A DNA stretch of 64,000 nucleotides from Panopea generosa. Its lineage: Eukaryota; Mollusca; Bivalvia; Adapedonta; Hiatellidae. Below the pieces are notes generated by a model. That model saw only the letters and a program-made list of their open reading frames with translations, ran no database searches and was not told the DNA's origin. The stretch covers positions 45,289,580-45,353,579 of the forward strand of contig CM055901.1 of assembly GCA_029582155.1 (NCBI GenBank), read 5' to 3'. The translations under genes and the position numbers were made by a program. Shown piece after piece: positions 11,523 through 23,981 of the stretch. Every line of letters starts with the position of its first letter. Position 1 is the first letter of the stretch.

Positions 11523-14500
11523 GTAGTTCTAAACGGAATCGTTCTGAGAACTTCCTAGTTCTATTCGGAGTCATTCTGAGGACTTCCTTGTTCTCTTCAG
11601 ATCCAGTCTTGGGACTTCCTAGATCTACGCCGATTTATTCTGAGGACTTCCTAGTTCTAGCTAGTTCTACTCGGATTCATTATGAGGATTTCGTACTTCT
11701 ACCCGGATTCATTCTGAGGACTTCCTATTTCTATTCAGGGTCATTCTAAGGACTTCCTAGTTCTATTCGGAATCATTCTGAGAACTACATTGTTCTTTTC
11801 AGATCTATTCTGAGGACTTCCCAGTTCTATTCGGATTCACTTTGAGGACTTCCTAGTTCTACACGGATTCATTCTGAGGACTTCATAGTTCTATTCAGAT
11901 TCATTCTGAGGACTTTCCAGTTCTATTCAGATTCATTCTGAGTACTTTCAAGTTTTATTCGTATTCATTCTGATGACTTCCCAGTTCTATTCGGATACAT
12001 TCTGATGGCTTTCCAGTTCTATTCGGATACATTCTGATGGCTTTCCAGTTCTACTCAGATTCATTCTGAGAACTACATACTTCTTTTCAGATTCTTTCTG
12101 AGGTCTTCCCAGTTCTATTCGGATTCATTATCAGGATTTCCCAGTTCTATTCGGATCCATTCTGACGACTTCCTAGTTCTATTCTAATTCATTCTGAGGA
12201 CTTCATAGTTCTTTTCGGATTCATTCTGAGGACTTCCTAGTTACACTCGGATTCATTCTGAGGACTTCATAGTTCTACTCAAATTCATTCTGAGGACTTC
12301 CTAGTCCTATTCGGATCCATTATGAGGACTTACTAGTTCTTTTCGGATTCATTCTGAGGACTTTCTAGTTCTAATCGGATTCATTCTGATGACTTCCCAT
12401 TTCTATTTGTGTTCATTCTGAGGACTTTCTAGTTCTAATCGGATTCATTCTGATGACTTCTCATTTCTATTCGTATTCATTCTGAGGAATTCCTAGTTCT
12501 ACTCGGATTCATTCTGAGGACTTCATAGGTTCATTCGTATTCATTCTGAAGATTTCCTAGTTCTATTCGGATCCATTCTGAGAATTTTCTAGTTTTATTC
12601 GGATCCATTCTGAGGATTTCCTAGTTCTAATCAGGTTTTATCTGAGGACTTCCAAGATCGGTTCAGGTTCAGGTTCTGTTCCGAGTACTATTCGGATTCA
12701 TTGTGAGGACTTTTTAGTTCTACTCGGATTCATTCTGATGACTTCCCATTTCTATTCGGATTCATTCTGAGGACTTACTAGTTCTACTCGGATTCATTCT
12801 GATGACTTCCCAGTTCTATTCGGATTCATTCTGATGACTTCCTAGTTCTATTCGGATCCATTCTGAGGACTTCCCAGTTCTATTCGGATTCATTCTGAGG
12901 GCTTCCTAGTTCTATTCGGAGTCATTCTGAGGACTTTTTAGTTCTAATCGGATTTATTCTGATGACTTCGCATTTCTATTCATATTGAAACTGAAGACTT
13001 CCTAGTTCTACTCGGATTCAATATAAGGACTTTTTACTCGAATTCATTTTGAAGACTTCCTAGGTCTATTTAGATTCATTCTGAGGACTTTCTAGTTCTA
13101 TTCAGATTGATTCTGAGGACTTTATAGTTCTATTCAGATCCATTCTGAGGACTTCATATTTCTATTCAAATTCATTCTGAGGATTTCCTAATTCTTTTCG
13201 GAGTCATTCTTATGACTTCCTATTTCTATTCAGGTTCATTTTTGGGACTTCCTATTTCTTTTCGGATTCATTCTGATGACTTCCCAGTTCTGTTCGGACT
13301 CATTCTGAGAACTTCCCAGTTCTATTCGGATCCATTCTGAGGACTTCCTAGTTCTATTCGGGTTCATTCTGAGGACTTCATAGTTCTATTCAGGTTCATT
13401 CTGAGGACTTACTAGTTCTATTCGGATTCATTCTGAGGACTTCTTAGTTCTATTTGGATTCATTCTGAGGACTTTCTAGTAGTACTCGGATTCAACCTGA
13501 GGACTTTCTAGTCCTACTTGGGTTCATTCTGAGGACTTCATAGTTCTATTTGGATCCATTCTGAGGACTTCCTAGTTCTATTCGGATTCATTCTAAGGAC
13601 TTTATAGTTCTACTCGGATTCATTCTGATGACTTCATAGTTCTATTTGGTTTCATTCTGAATACTTCATAGTTCTACTCGGATTCATTCTGAGAACTTCA
13701 TAATGTTATTCGGATTCATTCTGAGGACTTCCTTGTTCTTTTCATATTCATTCTGAGGACTTTCTAGTTCTATTCGGAACCATTCTGAGGACGTTTTAGT
13801 TCTACTCTGATTCATTCTGATGACTTTCTAGTTCTAGTCGGATTCATTCTGAGGACTTCATAGTTCTACTCAGATTCATTCTGAGGACTTCATAATTATA
13901 TTCGGATTCATTCTGAGGACTTCCTTGTTCTTATCATATTCATTCTGAGGACTTCCTAGTTCTATTACTCGTTTTCGTTTTGAGGACTTCCTAGTTCTAT
14001 TCGGAACCATTCTGAGGACATTTTAGTTCTACTCGGATTTATTATGAGGACTTTCTTATTCTAGTCGGATTCATTCTGAGGACTTTCTAGTTCCATTCAG
14101 ATTCATTCTGAGGACTTTCTAGTTCTATTCTGATTCATTCTGATGACTTCCTAATACTGCTAGGATTCATTCTGAGGACTTCCTAGTTCTATTCGGATTA
14201 ATTTTGAGGACTTCCTAGTTCTATTCGGATCCATTCTGAGGACTTCCTAGTTCTATTCGAATTCATTCTGATGACTTCATAGTTATTTTCGGATTCATTC
14301 TGAGGAATTCTTAATTATACTCGGAATCATGCTGAGGACTTCATAGTTCTACTCGGATTCAGTCTGAGGACTTCCTAGTTCTATTCGGATTCATTTTGAG
14401 GACTTCCTAGTTCTATTCGGATCCATTCTGAGGACTTCCTAGTTCTATTCGAATTCATTTCGAGGACTTCCTAGTTCTATTCGAATTCATTCTGAGGGCT

Positions 14501-15475
14501 TCATAGTTATTTTCGGATTCATTCTGAGGAATTCTTAATTATACTCGGAATCATGCTGAGAACTTCATAGTTCTACTCGGATTCATTCTGAGGACTTCCT
14601 AGTTCTAATCGGATCCATTCTGAGGACTTCTTAGTTCTACTCGGATTCATTCTGAGGACTTCATAGTTCTATTCAGATCCATCCTGAGGACCTCCTTGTT
14701 CTATTCAGATTCATTCGGAGGACTTTATATATTTCTATACAGATTCATTGTGAGGACTTACTAATTCAATTCGGATTCATTCTTATGACTTCCTTGTTCT
14801 ATTCAGGTTCATTCTGAGGACTTTCTATTTCTTTTCGAATTCATTCTGAGGAATTCCCTATTCTACTCGGTTTCTTTCTAAGGTCTTCCAAGTTCTACTC
14901 GGATTCATTATCAGGACTTCCCAGTTATATTCGGATTTATTCTGAGGACTTCTTCGTTCTATTCGAATCCATTCTGAGGACTTACTAGTTCTGTTCGGAT
15001 TCATTCTAAGGACTTCCTAGTTATACTCGGATTCATTCTGAGAGCTTCATAGTTCTACTCGGATTCATTCTAAGGACTTTCTAGTTCTATTCAGATTCAT
15101 TCTGATGACCTCCTAATTCTGCTAGTATTCATGCTGAGGACTTCCTACTTCTATTCGGATATATTCTGAGGAATTCTTAGTTCTATTCAGTTTCATTATG
15201 AGGACTTCCTAGTTCTATTCGGATACATTCTGAGGACTTCATTGTTCTATTCAGATTCATTCTGAGAACTTTCTAGTTCTTTTCGGATACATTCTACAGA
15301 TTTCATAGTTCTATTCGAATTCATTCTGAGGACTTCCTAGTTCTATTCAGATCCATTCTGAGGACTTCATAGTTCTATTTAGATCCATTCTGATGACTTC
15401 ATAGTTCTATTCAGATTCATTCTGAGGACTTCCTATTTCTACTCGGATTCATTCTGAGAACTTCCTAGTTCTACA
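11523..15475 (+). repeat. 32-bp minisatellite array, right copy (~123 units)
   Basis: Same 32-bp monomer and same left flank as 231-5509. It is about 1.3 kb shorter, yet it includes a right-hand end (about 15205-15475) missing from the left copy. Distinctive runs of variants (ATTATCAG units, GATTTATTATGAGG units) occur in the same order in both arrays. The arrays were therefore duplicated as arrays and then gained or lost blocks. Confidence 0.97.
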
Positions 15476-15557
15476 TGGACACATGGCAAAGTTCATGTTC
15501 AATCTTTACACATGCGTACGGATAACCACAGACAGAGTATAAATGTTCAATTATTCT

Positions 15558-15761
15558 AGACCGCAGCGGTGGTGTAGTGGTAGAGTGTCCCCCTCGATTG
15601 TGTTCATATAGGTTTGATCCCCGGCAGGATCGTACCAATGATTTGAATAAATGTTACATGAAGGCTTCCGCGCTTGGCGCACATCATTTAGAGGATAGTT
15701 CTAATTGTGGTCGCAAAAGTTCAGTGAGATACTTTAGGTGTACTTGCTATGACTATCCTTG
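15558..15761 (+). mobile_element. tRNA-derived SINE, GTGGTAGAG family, diverged
   Basis: The head has the A-box TGGTGTAGTGGTAGAG and B-box GGTTTGATCCCCGGC. The body has TTCCGCGCTTGGCGCACATC and a TTTAGAGGATAGTTCTA segment. The better preserved member is on the minus strand at 46204-46525. It is absent from the left duplicate copy because that copy lost the whole interval. Confidence 0.7.
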
Positions 15762-15847
15762 TACATAGAACCGACTGCTTTAAGTCCCCTTATACAGTAC
15801 AATGCCGGACTAAGGCACTGTAGGTGTGCGTTTGAAACCCTCTCCCC

Positions 15848-16051
15848 CATCCCCCGGACGAAAACCCTCCAAGAATCGATCCAGAACTTCCGGGTCTTGG
15901 AAAATGGTTGCTAACCAATAAAGCATCGCAACTCCTCATTGTCCCTACTGGTCAAGGGCAGCATGAAGTGGCTTTTTATAAAACTGACTTTGAGAAACGG
16001 TGGGCTAAGTTTATTGACTTGTTTGTTGAAGGGCACCATGTTGAGCAATGA
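15848..16051 (+). pseudogene. Short ORF-like fragment, unknown (right copy)
   Basis: 68-codon frame matching 5540-5740, ending FVEGHHVEQ and the same TGA. Five or so amino-acid differences from the left copy and few silent ones. Unrecognised; probably not functional. Confidence 0.25.
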
Positions 16052-16281
16052 CACATGATCGGAATTGTGTTCATAACTTATTGACTTTCCCTCATATGAT
16101 TTAACCATAATATGTGTGTAATTTAAACATATATTAGACACGTTCTCAGTAACATGTTAAATGTTAATGGTAATAGGGAACAGCCCTGTTTAAACACAAG
16201 TCAGTTATCTCTGAATAGAACGTAACGACTGTAATCCACAAGTAACTTGCAAACTGTCTCGCATAAAGTTTTGGGATTAAA

Positions 16282-16508
16282 CAGGGTCTGGCCCCGGTTT
16301 CGCTAAACATCTTAACCTAAGAGATTTTCCTCAACTCAAATTTTTTTAATACTATTTACATTGATACTTATTTACATTGGTCATTTTGCATGTTATCTTT
16401 TACCATTGAGACAAGATTGATCAGATTTGTGATTTAGAAAAATTGATAATTTTGAGTTCAGGAAATTCTGAGCTTGAGATGTTTAGTAGAACCGGGCCCA
16501 GGTACCTG
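16282..16508. mobile_element. MITE-like inverted-repeat element (right copy)
   Basis: Counterpart of 5971-6194, with a better preserved inverted pair: CCCCGGTTTCGCTAAACATC on the left and GATGTTTAGTAGAACCGGGC on the right. Confidence 0.55.
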
Positions 16509-16612
16509 AACCCACCGGCGACCTCAGCGGCGAGAGGTAATTGGTCATGTGACGGCAGTGTATTAGAAAACTCGGCCACTTGGGACCCTCAGAAAACGGC
16601 CCGGTGCTAGTA
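16509..16612 (-). mobile_element. tRNA-derived SINE head remnant, Ser/Leu-like (right copy)
   Basis: Counterpart of 6195-6302, with the same A-box-like and B-box-like segments on the minus strand. Confidence 0.5.
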
Positions 16613-16659
16613 TGATGTTTGTCACTCGTGTCGTGAACACTTTTAAGGGGGCATACGGC

Positions 16660-16732
16660 AATGTTAATATTGACTTCGAGTTGACGTATCAAACCGATCT
16701 TAACACTCATGCACGTTTAACCATATGGAAAT
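16660..16732 (+). repeat. Single copy of the 70-bp unit
   Basis: One unit only, where the left duplicate has five in tandem. Confidence 0.85.
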
Positions 16733-16933
16733 CTTAACCTAAGTTATAATATCTTAACATCATATTTAACAAAGTATGATCAGTTATCATAGAGCTGAAC
16801 TGGACATAATTTGACATGTTCAGCATATTACAGGTTATGCGGTATATGACATATCAAATTTTATTGGTGGAGGAAGATCTCAGAGTAAATGTGACTAAAG
16901 TCACTGTCCTTCCGCAAAATACTGGTAAACGTC

Positions 16934-17034
16934 CTCACATAGCGTTGTTGGATCAATCTGGGCTCGAACCTATGACTTCAGCGGTGAGAGGTTAGTGATC
17001 TTTAGACAACATCGTGAACCATTCGGTCGCGAAG
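16934..17034 (-). mobile_element. tRNA-derived SINE remnant (right copy)
   Basis: Counterpart of 6896-6995, with B-box GGTTCGAGCCC on the minus strand. Confidence 0.45.
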
Positions 17035-17628
17035 AACAGAATTGTATTCAATATCCCTTAAATATATACAGTTTATCGTTTTACATCGTATAACGAAGTA
17101 CCTTTGTGCTCGAACTTACAGAGAAAAATAATTGTTACATGTATTCCATTTACACAAAAATACGAAACATCAATCTGATAAATATGTTTATCAATAAGTT
17201 ATTCTGATCATGCTGAATATGCAGGCATATTATTCATATAATATTTTCAAGAATGAAGCCCCACCTTTAGTGGTAAAAGACATTTGATAATTGCGTACAG
17301 GTTTCCAGAGCTTTATGTCTTTGGTTTTTCCTGAGCGAATCGACCACGTTTTCAAAATATACAATATATTGAAATACTGTTCCTTTAATATATGTGTATT
17401 ATGTTTAATGCATCTATTTGTATCTATGGCTTGTCAATGCCACTTTATAAATGCATTTCACAAATCACAAAATCAATGTCTGTTGTTTGTTTGAATTTTT
17501 GTATGGAAAATAGGTAGGACGTCATGTTACCTTTAATCATGCAGGTGTGCATTTGTGTTGTTGTTCGACATTGCTTTTTAAAATTTGGGTATCAAACTGC
17601 ATCATCTTTGGGTGGGATTATAGAGTGG

Positions 17629-18472
17629 CGGATAGTTGCCCACCTTTTGCTGTGGGAATGTTTGATTTAATTACAGAAATGTATTCTTGAAATTTTCTAA
17701 CTTGTCATGTTATGTAAGTTAAAGTTAAATAGTCATGTATATAACATTCTACGCACATTATAATATAAAGTAATCCATCATATATTACATTATAGTCATT
17801 TTATGGTACAATAAAATGACATGTTCGCATAACATGGTATTTGTGTATCTTTTGATTCCCATTTGCAAAACAAGCTGCATATTGATGTAGTTGGATACTG
17901 AAGAGAACTGCATTAAGCAAGCACAAAATATAATTATTTTAAATAATTGAGTTTGTGTGGTTAATCAGCCATTGTTGCCGGTATTTAGTTGTCATTGCGT
18001 TTAGTACGCACAAAGAAGATATCATGTTACCCCTTACCTTCCATTTCCAACACAGAAACATCAACATATTTTAGCAGTCGCATTTTTCATCAACCCGCCA
18101 CCATCCCTACTTCGTCGCCTGACTTGTAATGAAATACATTCAGATATTGAGTTTGGCAGATTGATGGCTATAAGTCTATATTATTAATGCAGGGGCGGCT
18201 GATTGCTTACTTAACATTTCTTACACCATACGAGTTGTTTGTTTTTAACTCTTATATGTATGAATTTTCAATATTTGTTTTATCTACACGGTGTGGGCGG
18301 ATAGTTGCCCACCTTTTGCTGTAGGAATGTTTGATTTAATTACAGAAATGTATTCTTGAAATTTTCTAACTTGTCATTTTATGTAAGAATGTTAGTTAAA
18401 TAATCATGTATATAACATTCTACGCACATTATAATATATAGTAATCCATCATATATTACATTATAGTCATTT
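17629..18472 (+). repeat. Pair of ~170-bp direct repeats (right copy)
   Basis: Counterpart of 7592-8430, with the repeated blocks at 17629-17801 and 18298-18472. Confidence 0.85.
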
Positions 18473-18745
18473 CTAAAAATGCGTTATTCCCATAGATAGT
18501 CCTCTGTTGGTCTAAATATGCAGAAAAAAACATTGGGTTGACAAGGTTGCTTTTTCACAATTTCGATGGTTTGATGGCATACCCTTCATTTTTGACAATT
18601 CTGCCCGTTTGTTGCAGTGTATCACTACGCATCTTTAAACTGTTATAGCATCATCAAACAGTTCCCAATGTCACCCAAACTTTGCAGAAATCGTGAAAAT
18701 GGTCTAATGTTCAAGAAATATGACATTTTATGCATTTTTAACAAA
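18473..18745 (+). repeat. Interspersed repeat family R, copy 2
   Basis: Counterpart of 8431-8720 with small indels. Confidence 0.75.
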
Positions 18746-19254
18746 AAAATTGCCCAACTGCTTTACACAGCTCTAATTTCTTTGGCGTAATAAACTTGCT
18801 ACCGTCATGTAAGGGAGGTAAGTCTTCAGTGAGACCTGAAGAGTGCTGTATTAAGCAAGTACAAATACAGTTTATCGTTATTTATACAAACAATACAATA
18901 CAACGCATGCATACAGCAATACAGGACTGAACATTGAAATAATATTAATATAAAGCCTGTGGTGTCACTCTGATTTAAATATATATATGATAGGGAGAAT
19001 CATACGTCTAACAAAACACCTTTCAGGAGCACCAGATCCGCGAAGGATTTATAAATGGTAGAAATAGTGAATACAATAGAGAGAATTACCATTTAGAGAT
19101 ATCTCGTTATAAGTTTTAGCACTGTAAAATGATAATTCTCTCTACTGTATATATATATCATATATAAAAAGCATATTTTATTGCTTTAAACATTTTACCG
19201 TTTACATCACATCCTGTTTTTACATTCAGTTTCTCTTTGTATACAATCGTCTGT

Positions 19255-19306
19255 TGGCCCTCGATGGCATAAAAGATGACGCTAAATATGCAATCAATCA
19301 ATCTTT
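19255..19306 (+). mobile_element. SINE 3' tail remnant (right copy)
   Basis: CCCTCGATGGCATAAAAGATG followed by the ATCA run; counterpart of 9133-9186. Confidence 0.5.
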
Positions 19307-19381
19307 GTAAACATTCAAATGTTTTTAATTAAAAAATAAAACATGTATATTCCTTGCGTTACGTTCTTTCTTGAACCACCA

Positions 19382-19588
19382 GGCCCGATTAGCTCAGTCG
19401 GTTACGCATCTTATTATCAATCTAGGGGTCGTGAGTTCGAATCCCCGCCGGGCAACAGTCTCCGTGATGATTGATATAGTACGACATTATGTCTCACTAT
19501 CATTCGTCTCTCATCACTGATTCAAATGGGAAAGTTATCAATTACTTGCGGAGATGGGTGTGCTTGAGTACTTGTTAACAATTCATGG
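19382..19588 (+). mobile_element. tRNA-Lys-derived SINE (right copy)
   Basis: Counterpart of 9263-9465. Here the acceptor 3' strand reads CCGGGC, which pairs better with the GCCCG of the head. This supports derivation from a tRNA-Lys. Confidence 0.8.
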
Positions 19589-19778
19589 TATACACAGCAG
19601 TAAGCCCGGACACATGTAATGGTTCGGATATACTTTTTTCGTGTTTAAGTAGTTTTGGATACACGAACTTTCTGCCTTTCTTGTTTATTACGTGCAAATA
19701 AGGCTTGTCTGCAAACTTACATGAATAGCTATTGATATTGTCATGGAGTATACATGTATACTGAAATAGTAATATACA

Positions 19779-19815
19779 TAATAATAATAATAATAATATT
19801 AGTAATAATGATAAT
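19779..19815 (+). repeat. AAT microsatellite (right copy)
   Basis: About half as many AAT units as the left copy at 9653-9703. Confidence 0.85.
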
Positions 19816-20553
19816 GTCCCCTGCGGCGAATGATCTTATTTCACAAACTTGTTTCTTAGTATATTTGCAGCAAGAGTGTGTAACAAAATAAGCAATACAA
19901 CTACACGACAAATAAGCAATGAGAATATATATAATTTTTTAGATAATATACTCTACCGGAAAATGCATTATGAGAAGTGATTTAGCTAAAATCAGAGATC
20001 GTTACTAATAGACGACAGTAAGAAAATAGAGGTGAACCTATAAGAAACCAGACTGGACTAATAAGGCTTAAGGTTGCACGACCGAATATCGAAATATGAA
20101 ATCCACAATTGATATGGACTCACACCGATATTTCTACAGTGAAAGTTTAGAAGAGAGAGATGCTTCCTTCCGAGAACATGACTGAAATGGAAGCACAAGT
20201 AGATATGAGAAAACAGTGAGACGACAGAAAAAGGCGTTCAGTCCTCCACGACCGGTGACTGAACAATTGAAAAAGGCAACCACATCAGCTTAAGATGGGT
20301 TGACCCCACGTAAATGAGGATTTTAAAATTAGGCTTTTCGCTATACTAGCAAACCGCCAAAATATAGGGGACACTATGTACGGATTTTAACGTCTTTTAT
20401 ATACACCTGCAAAAACTTTCAGGTGGTTACACAAATTTGCATATATGTATACGTATATTAAACGTATGAATTAATTCTACTTCCGGTCAACTAGAATGAC
20501 GCCCCTTTCAAGACTAACACCTTTAAAAGGGTTTAAATGACCGTACGTAATGT

Positions 20554-20630
20554 GGACCCGTAATAGCTCAGTGGTCTAGGACGTTAATTTGTCGTCCAGA
20601 AAGTCGTGTGTTCAAACCGCAGTCAAGGTA
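20554..20630 (+). mobile_element. tRNA-like SINE head (intact in right copy)
   Basis: The A-box is TAGCTCAGTGG and the B-box is TGTTCAAACCG. An A-rich tail follows at once (AAAGAAAAAAAAAAG). Acceptor and D-arm pairing are poor, so it is unlikely to be a functional tRNA gene. Confidence 0.5.
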
Positions 20631-20837
20631 AAGAAAAAAAAAAGATTTATTTTTATACCATTTTTATTTGTCATTTAAGCAATTTACTTGTATCAAAACA
20701 GTCTGACGATGTAAAAGAAAGAAAAACATTATGACATAGGACATATATCACTTATATACGTGTATTATAAGAATATCAATGTCCATGGTATTTAGGAACC
20801 ATTAGCTGGTGCCCAACAGCATCGGCTGAGTAAACTA

Positions 20838-23699
20838 CATAATAATTATGGTTTCATTTTTATAAATGCTAAAGAGGCAAGCTCGGTGGGGCTAATATAT
20901 AATTATAATCTTCGACTCTTACCAGCTAAAAGAATGAATATTATTAGAACAATGTTTTGTTTAAATATTAAGAGTCATTTCATGCCATCGAGGGCTAATA
21001 GAGGAACAGTACAATATAAATATTGTACATGTATTGCATGAAGAACAGGTAATGGTCTACGGGTCTGAAACAGCTGCGATATGTCATACAAAATAGTGAG
21101 ATAGACGATAATGTTCTAAAACGGAAAAATACTTAGTTTATTTGTGAAGAGTAAACAACAATACAACTTAAAAACAACCCTGAAAAGTTGGATAGTAGTA
21201 TTATTTCATGTTATTAGAATACTGCTAAATGACACAATACAGCGACTTATGTAGAGTACAATATACGAGGCACCTACTTATGCTACGTACTAAGCAAATG
21301 TTGGCGTTAGTCTTATAACATCAGCTTGTAATTGTACTGATATAATTTGGTATATTGATACATAAAACAAATTTAAAACACATAAAGTAGTCGCATAAAT
21401 GTTTGCAAAGTAAAATATTGAGCTGTTTTCAATCTGAAAACAGTTCAATCCGTCACTTTTCTCGAATGTTTGAGGAAAAGGTTATGTTCCCATTCAAAAA
21501 CACATGTCCGCTTGAAACTTAAAAAGAATGTCGCTCGTATCGGCTATATCTTTGATTTAAAAACGAAATAATAATACGAAAATAAAAGGGTTTTCTTAAC
21601 TCACTGTTCGACCGCGTGCACAAAAATATATGGAAGTACCGGTTTATCACAGTATACGTTGGACGAGGTGATATTTGATAGAGGATATCGGAGATGCAAG
21701 ATACCAGGAGTAAATAATTTCCCAAACTTTTCAATACTTTTAAAACTTCAACAGAAACTAATTTTACTCGTAAATATAATTTTCAAAAGAGAATGTTCTG
21801 TGTTAAAAATATGGTAATTATGATAAAAACGTGGTAACACGTTATTTTCCGATAAAAATGCAGAGGGGCGGCAAATCATAAATACGAAATCTGAACCATT
21901 CAGAGCAGAATGAATATATTCCATTTAACATAAGCACGTTCCACTTTGAACATTTACTTTAGTATGATATGGTTTTAGAATGTATATGTTTTTTCTAAAA
22001 TAATTGAATTTTTTCAAATACGTTTTCAATTATTTCTTTCAAATAACGTTGGCGGACATTACCTTTTTTCTATCGGTAATATGTAATATCTCATAATCGC
22101 GATGAAGAAAAAACATTAAGTACCATATAATAAAACAATAAAAATATGCCCACATAGTTTTTATTCTTCATTTTAACGGTTCAGTATGTTTCGGGTCTTT
22201 TAGTATGTGCGTAATGAGCTGCGTGTTGCGTAATGGCCATTACGTTTGTTGTAATAAAAATACACAAAGTCTGTTACCGGAAATTATGTTACTTTATCCC
22301 GTGTATAGAAATTGTGTTTTTCCTTTAGCGCCGTTTTTTTTAAACATAACATTTTAGACCGGGGTCCGTTCACCTCATGATTTCGAGTGAATAAACGATA
22401 TTGTATTGTATTGTATTGTTGTGGTAAATGTTACACCGGGACATGGCGAAAATGACGTTAAATGTGACTTATTGTCAAATTAAAATATATAGATCATGTC
22501 AACAGCATTTGTTATACCCGTCAACTGAAAAGATCGTTTCACGACCTTTAATTTGATATATAATAATAAGTATAATTCCATAAACGATCAAGTATGCGGG
22601 AACATGTTTATATGTTTCTGGTATTAATTTTGTACCATTACCATGCGCGACGTCTTGTGTATATACAATGACAACTATCTAATTGTGAAAATATTTCAGT
22701 CTGTTCTGTTGATAGAATAAAATAATAAATAAGGATTTAGAACAACGTAGTTGGACAAAAGTACAGACAGTATGATGTACCTACATAACGTAAACAACTT
22801 CAGTACGCAACATAATTATGTATTTAGAAATCAGAAGGCAAGGAGGCGACAATTTGGATTATTTGGCTTAGATTTTTAAAAGTCTCTATTGTTATAATAT
22901 TTCTTTGACACCACGTGTACATCTCGTATAACCATGTAGTCCATTTGCACCATAATTATAATTTCACTTCACAAGATACGTGTCGTGTAATTATAGTGAC
23001 GGTGATACATGGAAGGCGTCTTATCTTATCTTATCTTACATATGGCGCGTCACGTACATACGGTGTGTTTACAATATACATGTATTATACACAGTCGGTA
23101 TATAACCTTTTTTTAAACAAAAAATCGAATATAAATGGACAAAGGTTATCATTACTTCATCGTACAATGGTCAGTTAATGCACAAACTGTAATGTTAACC
23201 ATGAGGTTGCATGTTCAGGGGCTAAGCTTGGCTGAAAACGAAGTGTAGGCACCATTGAATGGGGGGGGGGGGGGGGGCATGCTTCCCTTATTCTTTCCAG
23301 CTAGACTGTCGTAGATGTTTTGGCGTATATTTTCTTTTGTTTAAGGGGGCTGGAAGTCTTTAATATTAACTTTGAATTCACTGTTTTATAACCAAATAAA
23401 TTGATAACAACTGTGATGTTTGTTCACTTTGATACAGGGAAAAATGAATTCAAATATGCCGCAATGCGAAAAGTCACTTTAGAAAATCTCTAGTTTTCTG
23501 CATTTGCATGACGCAAACACGGTGATTACACGATCAACATCTATGTTACGTTGTAAATGGTTATTCTGAACTAATCAGATATATAGTCGGCACTTCAGGA
23601 TTAGCCATATAGCGTTGCCGACCAACTCGTCATTAAAGAACATTTCATGAACAGTCTAAACTATTCCATACCCGTACATAACGATTCTAGTTTGTTTGT
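20838..23699. other. Unique AT-rich sequence, no gene recognised
   Basis: Right flank of the segmental duplication. A SINE-tail trace (minus strand) lies near 20985-21000. A TTGTA microsatellite is at about 22402, a TTATC run at 23023-23040 and a G-run at about 23263-23278. A CTAGTTTTCTGCATTTGCATG octamer-like motif sits at about 23492. No coding signal. Confidence 0.55.
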
Positions 23700-23703
23700 A
23701 ATC

Positions 23704-23800
23704 ACGTCATCAAGGACTAACATGAATTGTATCATTGTTTGTCCAATCAACAATCAAATAAGAGTTGACTATATATACAAACGTATTACACCGGAAGACC
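23704..23800 (+). promoter_or_regulatory. Candidate RNA polymerase II promoter
   Basis: Within 100 bp there is a CRE-like half site (ACGTCA at 23704), a CCAAT box (23743-23747) and a TATATATA box (23770-23777). An ATG follows 28 bp after the box. CCAAT-to-TATA spacing is about 25 bp, which is normal for animal promoters. AT-rich DNA makes chance TATA boxes common, so this is a hypothesis from motif order alone. Confidence 0.3.
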
Positions 23801-23804
23801 AAGT

Positions 23805-23981
23805 ATGGTAAAGTTTATAGATTTATCAAAAACAAACCGAAAATCATTGTTTAATCTCTGTTTAAGACCAAATCAGGTAATGTTAACAAATGCAAACGCT
23901 AATGGAAGTTGGAGCTTTGCGCATGTCTGGGATATTGTTATTATATTGACATTCGCGGTAATAGGTATATCGCGGTATTAG
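23805..23981 (+). CDS. Candidate small ORF or first exon, 58 codons
   Basis: This ATG frame of 58 codons ends in TAG and follows directly on the promoter-like block. The first half is basic (MVKFIDLSKTNRK). The last 18 residues, WDIVIILTFAVIGISRY and neighbours, are hydrophobic enough for one membrane segment. A good 5' splice-site match (CAG/GTAATG) sits after codon 24 at 23876. The alternative reading is a first coding exon of 24 codons with the rest intronic. The start ATG is so close to the predicted cap site that the leader would be very short or absent, which is a weakness. No family recognised. Confidence 0.2.
   Translation: MVKFIDLSKTNRKSLFNLCLRPNQVMLTNANANGSWSFAHVWDIVIILTFAVIGISRY

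Larger units (their letters stand above)
10681..20837 (+). repeat. Right copy of ~10.2-kb tandem segmental duplication
   Basis: A complete unit if the copies are head to tail with a junction at 10680/10681. It begins with a minus-strand SINE and about 340 bp of plain sequence. The 32-bp array, the ORF-like fragment, the SINE and MITE remnants and the AAT microsatellite follow, in the same order as in the left copy. It ends at 20837, where similarity to 10681 onward stops. It retains 15476-15825, which the left copy lacks. Stretches not listed separately (15762-15847, 16052-16281, 17036-17628, 18746-19252, 19816-20553) show nothing beyond anonymous AT-rich sequence matching the left copy. Confidence 0.85.

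Noticed and set aside
7253-17494. Matching 67-codon frames at 7253-7456 and 17291-17494 as a conserved gene
   Set aside because: They are simply duplicate copies of one segment. The frame lacks motifs and the changes between copies are not biased to silent sites.
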